Origin: Labilibacter sediminis | Lineage (GTDB): Bacteria > Bacteroidota > Bacteroidia > Bacteroidales > Marinilabiliaceae | Direction: 5' to 3' | Length of the DNA stretch: 64,000 nt | Assembly (NCBI RefSeq): GCF_005877885.1 | Contig: NZ_VCHY01000002.1 | Coordinates: 186,001 to 250,000, forward strand | In this document: in pieces, positions 25,014-34,363 of the stretch | Layout: the number at the start of each line of letters is the position of its first letter | Position numbering within the stretch: position 1 is the stretch's first letter | Made by a program: the position numbers and the translations under genes | Notes under the pieces: generated by a model | Databases searched by the model: none | What the model was told of the DNA's origin: nothing | The model's input: only the letters and a program-made list of their open reading frames with translations

Positions 25014-25694
25014 ATGGCACAAAATTTTATTATAGATGTAGCAACCGAACGTCATCTGGCTTATGTAGATGAAATTCTGAATACTATTGCTGATGCAGCA
25101 AAAGTACGAGGAACAGGTATAGCCAAAAGAAGCCCTGGCTACATCATTCAAAAAATAAACGAAGGCAAAGCAATTATTGCTCTTGCAGATAATGTATTTG
25201 CCGGCTTTTGCTACATCGAATCATGGGGACACAACCGTTTTGTGGCCAACTCAGGATTGATTGTAGTTGAGGCATTTAGAGGTAAAGGCTTAGCAAAAGC
25301 CATTAAATCTAAAGCATTTCAATTGTCGAGGGAAAAATTTCCCGACGCCAAGCTTTTTGGTTTAACAACCGGCTTGGCTGTTATGAAAATTAACTCCGAA
25401 TTAGGATATAATCCGGTTACATTTTCTGAACTAACGGACGACGAAATGTTTTGGAAAGGCTGCCAAAGCTGTGTAAATTATGATATACTGGTAAGAACCA
25501 AACGTCGTCATTGTTTATGCACTGGTATGCTTTTTGATCCGCAAAAGGACGCAAAGAAAAAAGAAGAAAAAAGCCTCAACGTTTATAGCCGCTGGCTAAG
25601 GTTTAAACAATCTGTTTTTTTAAAAGGAAACAAAAAAAAGAATAGTAACAGGTTTTCTTATTTAAAAAAACTACAAGCCAAATTAATATCGTAA
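25014..25694 (+). CDS. GNAT acyltransferase, candidate N-acylglutamate synthase
   Basis: A 226-residue GNAT-fold protein. The acyl-CoA pyrophosphate loop is FRGKGLAKAI (88-97), followed by GLTTGLAVMKINSELGY. It lies 24 bases after argR and 45 before argG, inside the arginine block, which otherwise has no ArgA or ArgJ. By position I infer that it makes the first committed intermediate, N-acetyl- or N-succinyl-glutamate. An unusual cysteine set, C150-x2-C153 and C167-x-C169, in the C-terminal third could bind metal. The last 50 residues are strongly basic. Confidence 0.78.
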   Translation: MAQNFIIDVATERHLAYVDEILNTIADAAKVRGTGIAKRSPGYIIQKINEGKAIIALADNVFAGFCYIESWGHNRFVANSGLIVVEAFRGKGLAKAIKSKAFQLSREKFPDAKLFGLTTGLAVMKINSELGYNPVTFSELTDDEMFWKGCQSCVNYDILVRTKRRHCLCTGMLFDPQKDAKKKEEKSLNVYSRWLRFKQSVFLKGNKKKNSNRFSYLKKLQAKLIS

Positions 25695-25739
25695 AAATTA
25701 GAAATGATTCTTGAATCATCTCAACAATAAAATAAAAAA

Positions 25740-26942
25740 ATGGAAAAAGTTGTATTAGCATTTAGTGGTGGTTTAGATACTTCATTTTGTGTGAAATATT
25801 TAAAACATGAAAAAGGATTAGATATTTATTCTGCAATTGCTAACACCGGTGGTTTCTCCGATGAAGAGCTACAAAACATTGAAGAAGGTGCTTATAAATT
25901 AGGCGTAAGCAAGCATAAAACCTTAGATGTAACAGATGTATATTACCGTAATTGTATTAGATATATGATTTATGGTAACATTTTAAAAAACAACACTTAT
26001 CCATTATCTGTAAGTTCTGAGCGTATTTTCCAGGCTTATGCTATTGTTGATTATGCACGTAAAATTGGTGCTAAATACATTGCTCATGGTAGTACCGGAG
26101 CAGGAAATGACCAAATACGTTTCGACCTGACTTTCCAGATTATTGCGCCTGAGATTGAAATCATCACGCCAATCAGAGACTTAACACTTTCGCGCGAAGC
26201 TGAGATTGATTACCTGAAAAAACACGGGGTTGAAAAAGATTGGAAAAAGATGGAGTATTCTATCAACAAAGGTCTTTGGGGAACAAGTATTGGCGGAAAA
26301 GAAACATTAACTACCAATGAGAACCTTCCTGAGGAGGCTTATCCGTCACAATTACAAAAAGAAGGCTCAGAAGAGTTAACAATTGAATTTGCTAAAGGTG
26401 AAATTTCGGCAGTTAACGGCGAAACTTTTGAAACTCCGATTGACGCAATTAGAAAAATTGAAGCTATTGGTGGTGCTTATGCCATTGGTCGAGACACACA
26501 TATAGGTGACACTATTATTGGCATTAAAGGACGAGTAGGTTTTGAAGCTGCCGCTCCAATGCTAATCATCAAAGCACATCACCTGTTAGAAAAACATACG
26601 CTTACTAAATGGCAAATGTACTGGAAAGAGCAATTAAGCAACTGGTACGGAATGCTTTTACATGAAGCTCAATACACTGAGCCGGTAATGCGCGACATAG
26701 AGAAATTTTTAGATAATTCTCAGGAAAACGTAAATGGAAAAGTAATTATCAAATTACACCCTTACCGTTTCGAACTTGTTGGAATTGAGTCTGACAATGA
26801 CCTGATGAATTCTGGATTTGGCGATTACGGTGAAGTAAACAAAGGATGGTCTGGTGACGATGTAAAAGGATTTACATCAATACTTGGCAACCAATTAAAA
26901 ATATTTAACAGCGTAAACAAAGGTCAGTTAGACATTAAATAA
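25740..26942 (+). CDS. argG: Argininosuccinate synthase
   Basis: Joins citrulline and aspartate with ATP to make argininosuccinate. The PP-loop ATP site AFSGGLDTSFCVKYL is at residues 8-22. YIAHGSTGAGNDQIRF, with the conserved citrulline/aspartate contacts, follows near 115-130, and SINKGLWGTSIGG near 175. The length of 400 is normal. It is cytoplasmic. Confidence 0.97.
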   Translation: MEKVVLAFSGGLDTSFCVKYLKHEKGLDIYSAIANTGGFSDEELQNIEEGAYKLGVSKHKTLDVTDVYYRNCIRYMIYGNILKNNTYPLSVSSERIFQAYAIVDYARKIGAKYIAHGSTGAGNDQIRFDLTFQIIAPEIEIITPIRDLTLSREAEIDYLKKHGVEKDWKKMEYSINKGLWGTSIGGKETLTTNENLPEEAYPSQLQKEGSEELTIEFAKGEISAVNGETFETPIDAIRKIEAIGGAYAIGRDTHIGDTIIGIKGRVGFEAAAPMLIIKAHHLLEKHTLTKWQMYWKEQLSNWYGMLLHEAQYTEPVMRDIEKFLDNSQENVNGKVIIKLHPYRFELVGIESDNDLMNSGFGDYGEVNKGWSGDDVKGFTSILGNQLKIFNSVNKGQLDIK

Positions 26943-27014
26943 ATTGTTTACCTAAGAATAGATAGCGAGGTGGATTAACTTCCTCCTCCCTTCTAACAAA
27001 CACAAAGCTAGAAA

Positions 27015-27980
27015 ATGATTAAAGTTGGAATAGTAGGTGGCGCAGGATATACTGCCGGAGAGTTATTAAGAATATTACTTAACCACCCTCAAGTTGACAT
27101 TACATGTATTCAGAGTACAAGTAACGCTGGAAATAAAATTTCTTCAGTGCACACCGATCTGTTAGGTGATACTGAATTGGTTTTTGATGCAGAGTTAAAC
27201 ACTGATATTGTAGATGCCATTTTCCTTTGTATGGGACATGGAAAATCAAAGGAATTCTTAACAGAAAACACTATTCTTGAGCATATCAAAATCATTGATC
27301 TTAGTCACGACTACAGGCTAGAGGCTGAAGGAAATGACTTTATCTATGGTTTACCGGAAATTAATCGTGAAGCAGTTAAAAAGGCCAACAAGATAGCCAA
27401 TCCGGGATGTTTTGCTACTGCCATTCAGCTTGCATTGGTTCCATTAGCGGATGCTCAAAAACTAAACGAAGTACATGTAAATGCCATCACCGGTTCAACC
27501 GGAGCAGGTCAAAAACCAACTTCTACTTCTCATTTTAGCTGGCGAAACAATAACGTATCTGTATACAAGGCATTCTCGCACCAGCACTTAGGTGAGATCA
27601 AACAATCACTAAAGCAACTTCAAAATGGTTTTAGTGAAGATGTGAACTTTTTACCTGTGAGAGGAAACTTTACCCGTGGCATTATGGCTACGGCATATAC
27701 CGAATGTGATTTAACGCAGGAAGAAGCTGTAAAACTTTACAAAGACTATTACAAAGATCATCCTTTTGTTACAATCTCGGATGTGAATCCAAATCTTAAA
27801 CAGGTTGTAAACACAAATAAAGGAATCATTTACGTTGAAAAGTGCGACAACAAATTACTTGTGATTAGCTTAATTGATAACCTAATTAAAGGAGCTTCAG
27901 GACAAGCTGTTCAGAACATGAATTTGATGTTTGGACTTGAAGAAAATACAGGACTTAAACTGAAATCAGTTGCGTTTTAA
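27015..27980 (+). CDS. argC: N-acyl-gamma-glutamyl-phosphate reductase
   Basis: An NADPH-dependent reductase that turns N-acyl-glutamyl phosphate into the semialdehyde. The nucleotide-binding GIVGGAGYTAGELLRIL starts at residue 5. The catalytic Cys is in IANPGCFATAIQLAL. Substrate-site His residues lie in SHFSWRNNNVSVYKAFSHQH. The 321 residues are a normal length. It follows argG by 72 bases. A hairpin (28043-28079) comes after it. Confidence 0.96.
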   Translation: MIKVGIVGGAGYTAGELLRILLNHPQVDITCIQSTSNAGNKISSVHTDLLGDTELVFDAELNTDIVDAIFLCMGHGKSKEFLTENTILEHIKIIDLSHDYRLEAEGNDFIYGLPEINREAVKKANKIANPGCFATAIQLALVPLADAQKLNEVHVNAITGSTGAGQKPTSTSHFSWRNNNVSVYKAFSHQHLGEIKQSLKQLQNGFSEDVNFLPVRGNFTRGIMATAYTECDLTQEEAVKLYKDYYKDHPFVTISDVNPNLKQVVNTNKGIIYVEKCDNKLLVISLIDNLIKGASGQAVQNMNLMFGLEENTGLKLKSVAF

Positions 27981-28042
27981 TCAGACAATCTGAAAAATAA
28001 AATACTTGATATACATTAAGTATTAAAACAATAGAATTACAG

Positions 28043-28079
28043 ATAATCCTGCAAAGCCTTTTGAGTTCTGCAGGATTAT
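28043..28079 (+). terminator. Hairpin after argC, possible partial terminator
   Basis: ATAATCCTGCA/TGCAGGATTAT is an 11-bp perfect stem with a 15-base loop, followed by only a weak T-tract (TTTCATTC). It may reduce readthrough into argD or stabilise the upstream mRNA. Confidence 0.5.
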
Positions 28080-28135
28080 TTCATTCATAAATAAACGAAA
28101 TCACATTGAAGAAGGAGTTCTCTCAATGAGTGTTT

Positions 28136-28158
28136 TTTTTATCTGTTACAGATAAAAA
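28136..28158. promoter_or_regulatory. Perfect 23-bp palindrome in the argD 5' region
   Basis: TTTTTATCTGT and ACAGATAAAAA flank one central T, so the two 11-base arms are perfectly symmetrical. With no room for a loop it looks more like a protein operator than a hairpin. It lies 72 bases before argD. Confidence 0.45.
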
Positions 28159-28230
28159 CAGTACAATGCTCCGCAAAGCAACAAAGCTCATTGCTGAGTA
28201 AATAAATAATAAAACAAAAAATATAATCAT

Positions 28231-29352
28231 ATGAAACTATTTGATGTTTATCCCCTTTTTGATATTGAACCGGTAAAAGCACAAGGAAGCTACATCTGGG
28301 ACAAAGAAGGAAACAAGTATTTAGATTTATACGGAGGTCATGCAGTTATTTCCATTGGACATACTCACCCAACCTATGTAAACCGAATAACTGATCAGCT
28401 TAATCAAATTGGTTTCTATTCTAATTCAGTACAAAACCAACTCCAAAAGGATTTAGCCCAAAAGTTAGGCGAAGTTTCCGGAATGGTTGATTATGATTTA
28501 TTTCTGTGCAACTCAGGTGCCGAAGCTGTAGAAAATGCTTTAAAGCTGGCTTCTTTTGCAACAGGCAAAAAAAAGGTTATCTCTTTTAAAAAGGGATTTC
28601 ATGGTCGTACATCTGCTGCTGTAGCCATAACAGATAATCCAAAAATTATTGCTCCTATTAACAGCAATCACGAATCTGTAATATTACCACTCAATGATCT
28701 GGATGCTGTTGAAAAAGAGCTTCAGAAAAAAGATACCTGTGCCGTTATCGTTGAAGGAATCCAGGGAATTGGCGGAATCATCGTTCCTGATCCTGAATTT
28801 CTTGAAAATCTGGAAACCCTATGTCACAAGTATGAGGCACTTTTAATTCTTGATGAAATACAATCAGGATACGGACGTTCAGGAAAGTTCTTTGCTTTCC
28901 AGCATAGTAATGTAAAACCAGACCTGGTTACTATGGCCAAAGGTATGGGTAATGGTTTTCCTATTGGTGGCGTTTTAATTTCCAACAAGTTTGAGCCTTG
29001 GTTTGGCATGCTGGGAACTACCTTTGGCGGAAATTACCTGGCTTGCGCTGCTGCTTTAGCCGTACTAGAAGTACTGGAAAAAGAAGATTTAGTTAAAAAT
29101 GCCCAAAAGGTAGGTGATCATATTATTAATAAAGCTAAAAAAACCTTAAAAGGTTGCGAAGTTAGGGGCCTTGGCCTTATGATTGGCCTGGAATTTGATA
29201 CCGAGATAGTCGCTTTAAGAAAAAAACTTCTCTTTGAAGACAAAATATTCACAGGAGTATCAGGTACAAAAACAATAAGAATTTTACCCCCTTTAAACCT
29301 CAATCTGGAAGAAGCTGATTTATTTTTAGATAAGTTGGCCGAATCAATTTAA
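28231..29352 (+). CDS. argD: N-acylornithine aminotransferase
   Basis: A class III PLP aminotransferase acting on N-acetyl- or N-succinyl-ornithine. NSGAEAVENALKLA binds the PLP phosphate. LILDEIQSGYGRSGKFFA holds the PLP-N1 aspartate. The Schiff-base lysine is in VTMAKGMGNGFPIGG. The 373 residues are a little short for the family but complete. The 250-base gap from argC contains a hairpin and a palindrome, so a separate promoter is possible. Confidence 0.95.
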   Translation: MKLFDVYPLFDIEPVKAQGSYIWDKEGNKYLDLYGGHAVISIGHTHPTYVNRITDQLNQIGFYSNSVQNQLQKDLAQKLGEVSGMVDYDLFLCNSGAEAVENALKLASFATGKKKVISFKKGFHGRTSAAVAITDNPKIIAPINSNHESVILPLNDLDAVEKELQKKDTCAVIVEGIQGIGGIIVPDPEFLENLETLCHKYEALLILDEIQSGYGRSGKFFAFQHSNVKPDLVTMAKGMGNGFPIGGVLISNKFEPWFGMLGTTFGGNYLACAAALAVLEVLEKEDLVKNAQKVGDHIINKAKKTLKGCEVRGLGLMIGLEFDTEIVALRKKLLFEDKIFTGVSGTKTIRILPPLNLNLEEADLFLDKLAESI

Positions 29353-29403
29353 AGCAGCTATGTACCTGACTTGCTCTTTTAAATTTATTAATAAGCGCAA
29401 GCT

Positions 29404-29991
29404 ATGGTTACACTATTCTGGAACGAGGAATGGAAAGAAATAAACTTTGAAGAAGGTGCCTTAAGAAAAAGGTATGCTATTTCAAATTACGGCAGAGTTA
29501 TTAGTTATACGGAAACGATTAAGGATGGTATCTTAATTAAAGGAGGTAACCTAAGAGGTTACGGTACTTTACCAGTACGACCATTCGGAAAATCAAAAAC
29601 GTTTTACATCCATAAACTAGTGGCTAAGTATTTTATTGAAAATGATAGAAATGATGCTACTTTTGTTATTCACTTAGACTATAACAAAAGCAACAATTAT
29701 ATCGACAATTTAAAATGGAGTACCAAGGAGGAAGTTTTTGAACATCAGCAAAACAATCCCTTTGTACTAAGTGCCAGAGAAAAACAAAAAGGTCGAAAAA
29801 CTGTGCAAGGGCACAAATTAACCACTACGGAGGTTATTCGACTTAAAAAGAAAATATTTGACCCTAACAGGAAATCTCGTTTAAAGATTATCGCCAAACA
29901 ATTTGGAATTAGCGAGATGCAACTATATCGCATTAAATCAGGCGAAAACTGGGGGCATGTAAAAATTGAAATTGATGGTATAGAGTATTAA
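29404..29991 (+). CDS. NUMOD4/HNH-like protein inside the arg/pro operon
   Basis: A 195-residue protein. The N-terminus (WNEEWKEINFEEGALRKRYAISNYGRVISY, residues 6-35) is a NUMOD4 module found in homing endonucleases. IHKLVAKYFI, then VIHLDYNKSNNYIDNLKWST, is an HNH-nuclease-like block. A C-terminal helix-turn-helix (LKIIAKQFGISEMQLYRIKSG) follows. The usual VNHxD is VIHLD here: the His is kept but the preceding Asn is Ile, so cleavage activity is uncertain. It sits between argD and proC, 51 bases and about 67 bases away, on the same strand. It could be a free-standing endonuclease or a domesticated regulator. No flanking repeats mark recent insertion. Confidence 0.75.
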   Translation: MVTLFWNEEWKEINFEEGALRKRYAISNYGRVISYTETIKDGILIKGGNLRGYGTLPVRPFGKSKTFYIHKLVAKYFIENDRNDATFVIHLDYNKSNNYIDNLKWSTKEEVFEHQQNNPFVLSAREKQKGRKTVQGHKLTTTEVIRLKKKIFDPNRKSRLKIIAKQFGISEMQLYRIKSGENWGHVKIEIDGIEY

Positions 29992-30058
29992 ACCGATGAA
30001 TATCAATAACTCTGTTGATTATTCAGGTTTAATACCGAATATCAAACAGAGTTATATT

Positions 30059-30859
30059 ATGAAGAATAAAAAAATTGCTATTATCGGTGGAGGTAACCTT
30101 GGTCAGGCCATTGCAAACGGCCTTATTAATTCTGAAATTATTCCGGCTGCCAACCTTACCGTTACACGACGCAGAACAAACCTACTGGCAAGCTTAAAAG
30201 AATTAGGCGTTAATACCATTTCGGACAATAAAGAGGCCGTTAAGGAAGCCGACATTATATTTTTAGGCGTTAAACCTTATCAAATTCAACAAATCATTGA
30301 AGAAATCAGCCCTGAGGTAAATGATAATGCCATCATTATTTCTCTGGCCACAGGTATTGACTCTCTTGAAATTGAAAAACATTTTGGCAAAGAGCTGGCC
30401 ATATTCAGAGCTATGCCAAACACTGCCATTGCCATAGGTCAGTCTATGACCTGTATCTCGTCGCATAACGCCACTGAAGAGCAAGACAAGATAGTATTAG
30501 CTTTATTTGAACAAGTAGGTCAGGCACTAATCATACCTGAAGAATTAATGGCTTCTGCTACAGTATTAGCTGCTTGCGGAATTGCCTTTGCATTACGTTT
30601 TGTTCGTGCAGCCACGCAGGGTGGAATAGAAATCGGATTTGGTGCAGAACTTGCTTTAAAAATCGCATCTCAAACAGTAAAAGGAGCTGCCGATCTATTA
30701 ATTAACGCAGGTACTCATCCCGAACACGAAATAGATAAAGTAACTACTCCGCGTGGAGTAACCATTTCCGGTCTTAACGAAATGGAGCACCAGGGATTTA
30801 GCTCTTCTTTAATTAAAGGGCTCTTAACCTCATTTAACAAAATCGAAAACGGCAAATAA
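30059..30859 (+). CDS. proC: Pyrroline-5-carboxylate reductase
   Basis: Last step of proline synthesis: reduces P5C with NAD(P)H. The start at 30059 gives MKNKKIAIIGGGNLGQAIANGL, with the Rossmann GGGNLG; an earlier in-frame ATG at 29996 would add 21 non-conserved residues. The C-terminal signature VTTPRGVTISGLNEME is present. The length is 266. Its stop is 8 bases from the proB GTG. Confidence 0.94.
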   Translation: MKNKKIAIIGGGNLGQAIANGLINSEIIPAANLTVTRRRTNLLASLKELGVNTISDNKEAVKEADIIFLGVKPYQIQQIIEEISPEVNDNAIIISLATGIDSLEIEKHFGKELAIFRAMPNTAIAIGQSMTCISSHNATEEQDKIVLALFEQVGQALIIPEELMASATVLAACGIAFALRFVRAATQGGIEIGFGAELALKIASQTVKGAADLLINAGTHPEHEIDKVTTPRGVTISGLNEMEHQGFSSSLIKGLLTSFNKIENGK

Positions 30860-30867
30860 ATCTATCT

Positions 30868-31950
30868 GTGTTTAAATCTATTACCATAAAAATTGGCTCT
30901 AATGTCCTCACCGATGAAGAGGGAATGCTTCATGTGGAACGAGTATCGCATTTAGTAGACCAAATTGCACAATTACATAAGAATAACAAGAAAATTATTC
31001 TAATTTCTTCTGGCGCTGTTGCTGCCGGAAGAGCCATGGTAAAGGTGAGTAAAAAAACAGATATGGTTTCATCACGACAACTTCTATCATCCGTTGGACA
31101 GGTGAAACTTTTAAATACGTATTCATCTCTGTTTGAAAATCACAATATTCAGTGTGCCCAGGTTTTAGTAACTAAGCAAGATTTCAGATCGCGTGAGCAC
31201 TACTTAAACATGAAAAACTGTTTAACGACCTTACTCGATAATGGTATTGTTCCAATTATCAACGAAAATGATGCTGTTTCGGTAACTGCACTCATGTTTA
31301 CAGATAATGATGAACTTGCGGGATTACTGGCCTCCATGATGAGCAGTGAAGCTTTGTTTATTTTAAGCAATGTAAACGGTATTTATAATGGAGATCCCAA
31401 AAATCCGGATTCTGAAGTTATTCGTACTATAAACAGCCGCAGCACTAATCTGTCGGAATATATCTCAACTACAAAATCTGATTTCGGCAGAGGAGGAATG
31501 CTCACCAAGTGTAGAATTGCTCAAAAAACAGCTGCCAACGGAATATCGGTTCACATTGCCAATGGAACACACAAAAACATATTGGTTGATTTAAATAAAA
31601 GCCATCAAAAGGTAGAGCATACACAATTTATACCCGGAGAAAAACATCCTGCTATAAAAAAATGGATGGCCTATTCGGAAAGCTTTACCAACGCAGAAGT
31701 TCATATCAACCAGGGTGCTTATGATGCACTTAACTCCAATAAGGCAACCAGTTTGCTTTTGGCCGGTGTGATTAAAATTATTGGTGAATTTAAAAAAGGC
31801 GATCTCCTGAAAATAATTTCAGAAGATGGCGAAACTGTTGGCATTGGCAAAGCCAAATACGACCGCCTAAAAGCGGAAGAACACATGAGCGACGAAAAAT
31901 ACCAACCGCTCATTCATTACGATTATCTTTATTTATTTTCAGACATTTAA
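30868..31950 (+). CDS. proB: Glutamate 5-kinase
   Basis: Phosphorylates glutamate to start proline synthesis. It starts at GTG. The amino-acid kinase fold shows KIGSNVLTDEEG, ILISSGAVAAGRAMV and PIINENDAV. SDFGRGGMLTKCRIA is the proline-inhibited enzyme's conserved GTGGM-like loop. The C-terminus (about 270-360) resembles a PUA domain. The length of 360 fits the two-domain form. Confidence 0.94.
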   Translation: MFKSITIKIGSNVLTDEEGMLHVERVSHLVDQIAQLHKNNKKIILISSGAVAAGRAMVKVSKKTDMVSSRQLLSSVGQVKLLNTYSSLFENHNIQCAQVLVTKQDFRSREHYLNMKNCLTTLLDNGIVPIINENDAVSVTALMFTDNDELAGLLASMMSSEALFILSNVNGIYNGDPKNPDSEVIRTINSRSTNLSEYISTTKSDFGRGGMLTKCRIAQKTAANGISVHIANGTHKNILVDLNKSHQKVEHTQFIPGEKHPAIKKWMAYSESFTNAEVHINQGAYDALNSNKATSLLLAGVIKIIGEFKKGDLLKIISEDGETVGIGKAKYDRLKAEEHMSDEKYQPLIHYDYLYLFSDI

Positions 31951-31978
31951 GCAAATAAAATCCAAAATCTAATATATC

Positions 31979-33229
31979 ATGCAGTGTTTACCTCAATTCG
32001 AAAAAGTAAAAGAAGCAGCTCGTGGATTAGCCAGAATTAAAAAGGCTGACATCATTAATTTGCTCAACAAATTAGCTGATGAAGCAGAAAAAAATATCCC
32101 TGAGCTTTTAATCGCCAACCAAAAAGACCTGGATCGAATGGATGAAAACGATCCCAAATTCGATCGTCTTAAACTGACCAAAGAGCGTATTGAAGGTATT
32201 GCAGCTGATATTAGAAACGTGGCTAAACTGCCTTATCCTGTAAGCGAAATATTGGAAGAAAAAGCTTTAGACAATGGTATGTCTCTTCAAAAGGTACGTG
32301 TACCTTTAGGTGTTATCGGTGTTATTTACGAGGCACGTCCTAATGTAACTTTTGATGTTTTTTCTCTTTGCATGCAATCCGGAAACGCCTGTGTGCTTAA
32401 AGGAGGAAGCGATGCGCAGTATTCAAACAAAGCCATTGCAGGTTTAATCCAGCAAGTGTTAAAAGATGAAGGTTTTAATCCTGATGTTTTACAGTTTTTA
32501 CCACCTGACCGATCTGCAGCAACAGAATTAATGAATGCCATAGGTTATGTAGATATTTTAATTCCTCGAGGATCTCAGAATCTTATTAACTCGGTGCGTG
32601 AAAACGCGAATATTCCGGTAATTGAAACAGGTGCAGGAATTGTACATACTTATGTAGATGCTTCTGCTGATGTAAAAAAAGCGACTGATGTTGTAGTAAA
32701 TGCCAAAACCAGAAGGGTTAGTGTTTGTAATGCTTTGGACTGTCTTGTTCTACATGAAAGCCAGTTAAAAAATCTTCCTCATATTGTTGAAGGAATGAAG
32801 CCTTTTAATGTGGAAATTTTTGCTGATGACAAAGCTTTTGCTGAATTAGATGGAAACTACAGTGCCGAGCTACTTCAAAAAGCTAACAATGAATCTTTCG
32901 GAACTGAATTTCTTTCTCATAAAATGTCCATAAAAACTGTAGCCAGCATAGATGAAGCCTTGGATCATATTTATGAATATAGCTCTAAGCACAGTGAAGC
33001 CATCATTGCAGAAGATCCTGAAGCCATCCAAAGATTTTTTAACGAAGTGGATGCTGCAGCTGTTTATTCAAATGCATCCACAGCATTTACCGATGGAGCC
33101 CAGTTTGGACTTGGAGCAGAAATTGGCATTAGTACGCAAAAACTGCATGCCCGCGGACCTATGGCCCTTCGTGAATTAACCAGCTACAAATGGTTAATTA
33201 AAGGAAATGGAAATACCAGGCCTGCTTAA
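31979..33229 (+). CDS. proA: Glutamate-5-semialdehyde dehydrogenase (gamma-glutamyl phosphate reductase)
   Basis: Reduces glutamyl-5-phosphate to the semialdehyde, which cyclises to P5C. It shows the aldehyde-dehydrogenase-like [17 protein letters not shown] and CVLKGGSDA, and the catalytic Cys in [13 protein letters not shown]. The C-terminal [17 protein letters not shown] and [10 protein letters not shown]-like end ([10 protein letters not shown]) is diagnostic. The 416 residues are normal. It follows proB by 28 bases. Confidence 0.96.
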   Translation: MQCLPQFEKVKEAARGLARIKKADIINLLNKLADEAEKNIPELLIANQKDLDRMDENDPKFDRLKLTKERIEGIAADIRNVAKLPYPVSEILEEKALDNGMSLQKVRVPLGVIGVIYEARPNVTFDVFSLCMQSGNACVLKGGSDAQYSNKAIAGLIQQVLKDEGFNPDVLQFLPPDRSAATELMNAIGYVDILIPRGSQNLINSVRENANIPVIETGAGIVHTYVDASADVKKATDVVVNAKTRRVSVCNALDCLVLHESQLKNLPHIVEGMKPFNVEIFADDKAFAELDGNYSAELLQKANNESFGTEFLSHKMSIKTVASIDEALDHIYEYSSKHSEAIIAEDPEAIQRFFNEVDAAAVYSNASTAFTDGAQFGLGAEIGISTQKLHARGPMALRELTSYKWLIKGNGNTRPA

Positions 33230-33301
33230 GTTATTTAATACAATTATCCTGACTAAGCATTTACATGCAAGTCGTTTGTGTTTACACTCAATACAATTGA
33301 A

Positions 33302-34249
33302 ATGAAAAGATATTTAAAAGTAGACGATATAGGTGATTTAAAACAAGCGCTTAAAGATGCATTTGAAGTTAAAAACAATCCATATGCATTTAGCGAGCTT
33401 GGAAAAAACAAAACCATAATTCTGGTATTTTTCAACTCGAGTTTGCGTACCCGTTTAAGTACACAAAAAGCAGCCATGAACATGGGCATGAATGTAATGG
33501 TACTCGATATCAATAAAGACGGCTGGAAACTGGAATCGGAAATGGGCGTAGTGATGGATAGCGATAAGCCAGAGCATATTAAAGAAGCTGTTCCCGTAAT
33601 TGGGCAATACTGCGATTTAATAGGAGTTCGCTCATTTGCCACATTCGAAAGCAAAGAAGATGATTACAATGAAAAAATAATCAACCAGTTTATCGAATAT
33701 TCGGGCGTACCTGTTATTAGTTTAGAATCAGCTACCCGTCACCCTCTTCAAGCTTTTGCCGATCTGATTACCATTGAAGAGCATAAACAAAAAGAGCGTC
33801 CGAAAGTTGTATTAACCTGGGCTCCACACCCAAGAGCGTTACCTCAGGCTGTGGCCAACTCTTTTGCCGAATGGATGAAAAAAGCTGATGTTGAATTTGT
33901 TATTACTCATCCCGAAGGATATGATTTAGCTCCTGAATTTACAGAAGGTGTTACCGTTGAAAATGATCAGCGTAAAGCTTTTGAAAATGCAGATTTTATT
34001 TACGCCAAAAACTGGTCATCATATAACGATTACGGACAGGTAGTTTGTAAAGATATGGACTGGACTGTGAATGAAGAAAAAATGGCTTTAACAAATAATG
34101 CCAAGTTTATGCATTGTTTACCTGTACGTAGAAACATGGTTGTAAGCGATGGTGTTATTGAAAGCGAAAATTCACTTGTTGTGCAGGAAGCTGCCAACCG
34201 CGTTGTTTCGGCACAAACAGTTATAAAAAGAATGCTTGAGTCTCTATAA
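33302..34249 (+). CDS. argF': N-succinylornithine carbamoyltransferase (ArgF')
   Basis: A transcarbamylase acting on an N-acylated ornithine. The carbamoyl-phosphate loop is NSSLRTRLSTQKA, and the domain-2 motifs ATRHPLQAFAD and MHCLPVRRN are present. Numbered from the ATG at 33302, residue 90 is Pro (MDSDKPEH). Bacteroides fragilis succinylornithine transcarbamylase has Pro90 where the Xanthomonas acetylornithine enzyme has Glu92, so a succinylated substrate is predicted. The GTWAPHPR-like loop is TWAPHPRALPQAV. An earlier in-frame start at 33278 adds eight non-conserved residues. Confidence 0.92.
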   Translation: MKRYLKVDDIGDLKQALKDAFEVKNNPYAFSELGKNKTIILVFFNSSLRTRLSTQKAAMNMGMNVMVLDINKDGWKLESEMGVVMDSDKPEHIKEAVPVIGQYCDLIGVRSFATFESKEDDYNEKIINQFIEYSGVPVISLESATRHPLQAFADLITIEEHKQKERPKVVLTWAPHPRALPQAVANSFAEWMKKADVEFVITHPEGYDLAPEFTEGVTVENDQRKAFENADFIYAKNWSSYNDYGQVVCKDMDWTVNEEKMALTNNAKFMHCLPVRRNMVVSDGVIESENSLVVQEAANRVVSAQTVIKRMLESL

Positions 34250-34327
34250 AGAATACAGACATATAGCATCTTAATTGAAATATTTATTTTTATCAGGCAT
34301 CCATTTAAATTAAAGCTACTATTCAGT

Positions 34328-34357
34328 CTTGATACCTGATACCTGATACTTGATACT
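34328..34357. repeat. Heptameric microrepeat TGATACY (argF'-argB gap)
   Basis: CTTGATACCTGATACCTGAT continues into ACTTGATACT: four units of 7 bases. It lies six bases before argB. It is the complement of the repeat at 53158-53187 and related to 3131-3158. Confidence 0.65.
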
Positions 34358-34363
34358 AAAAAC

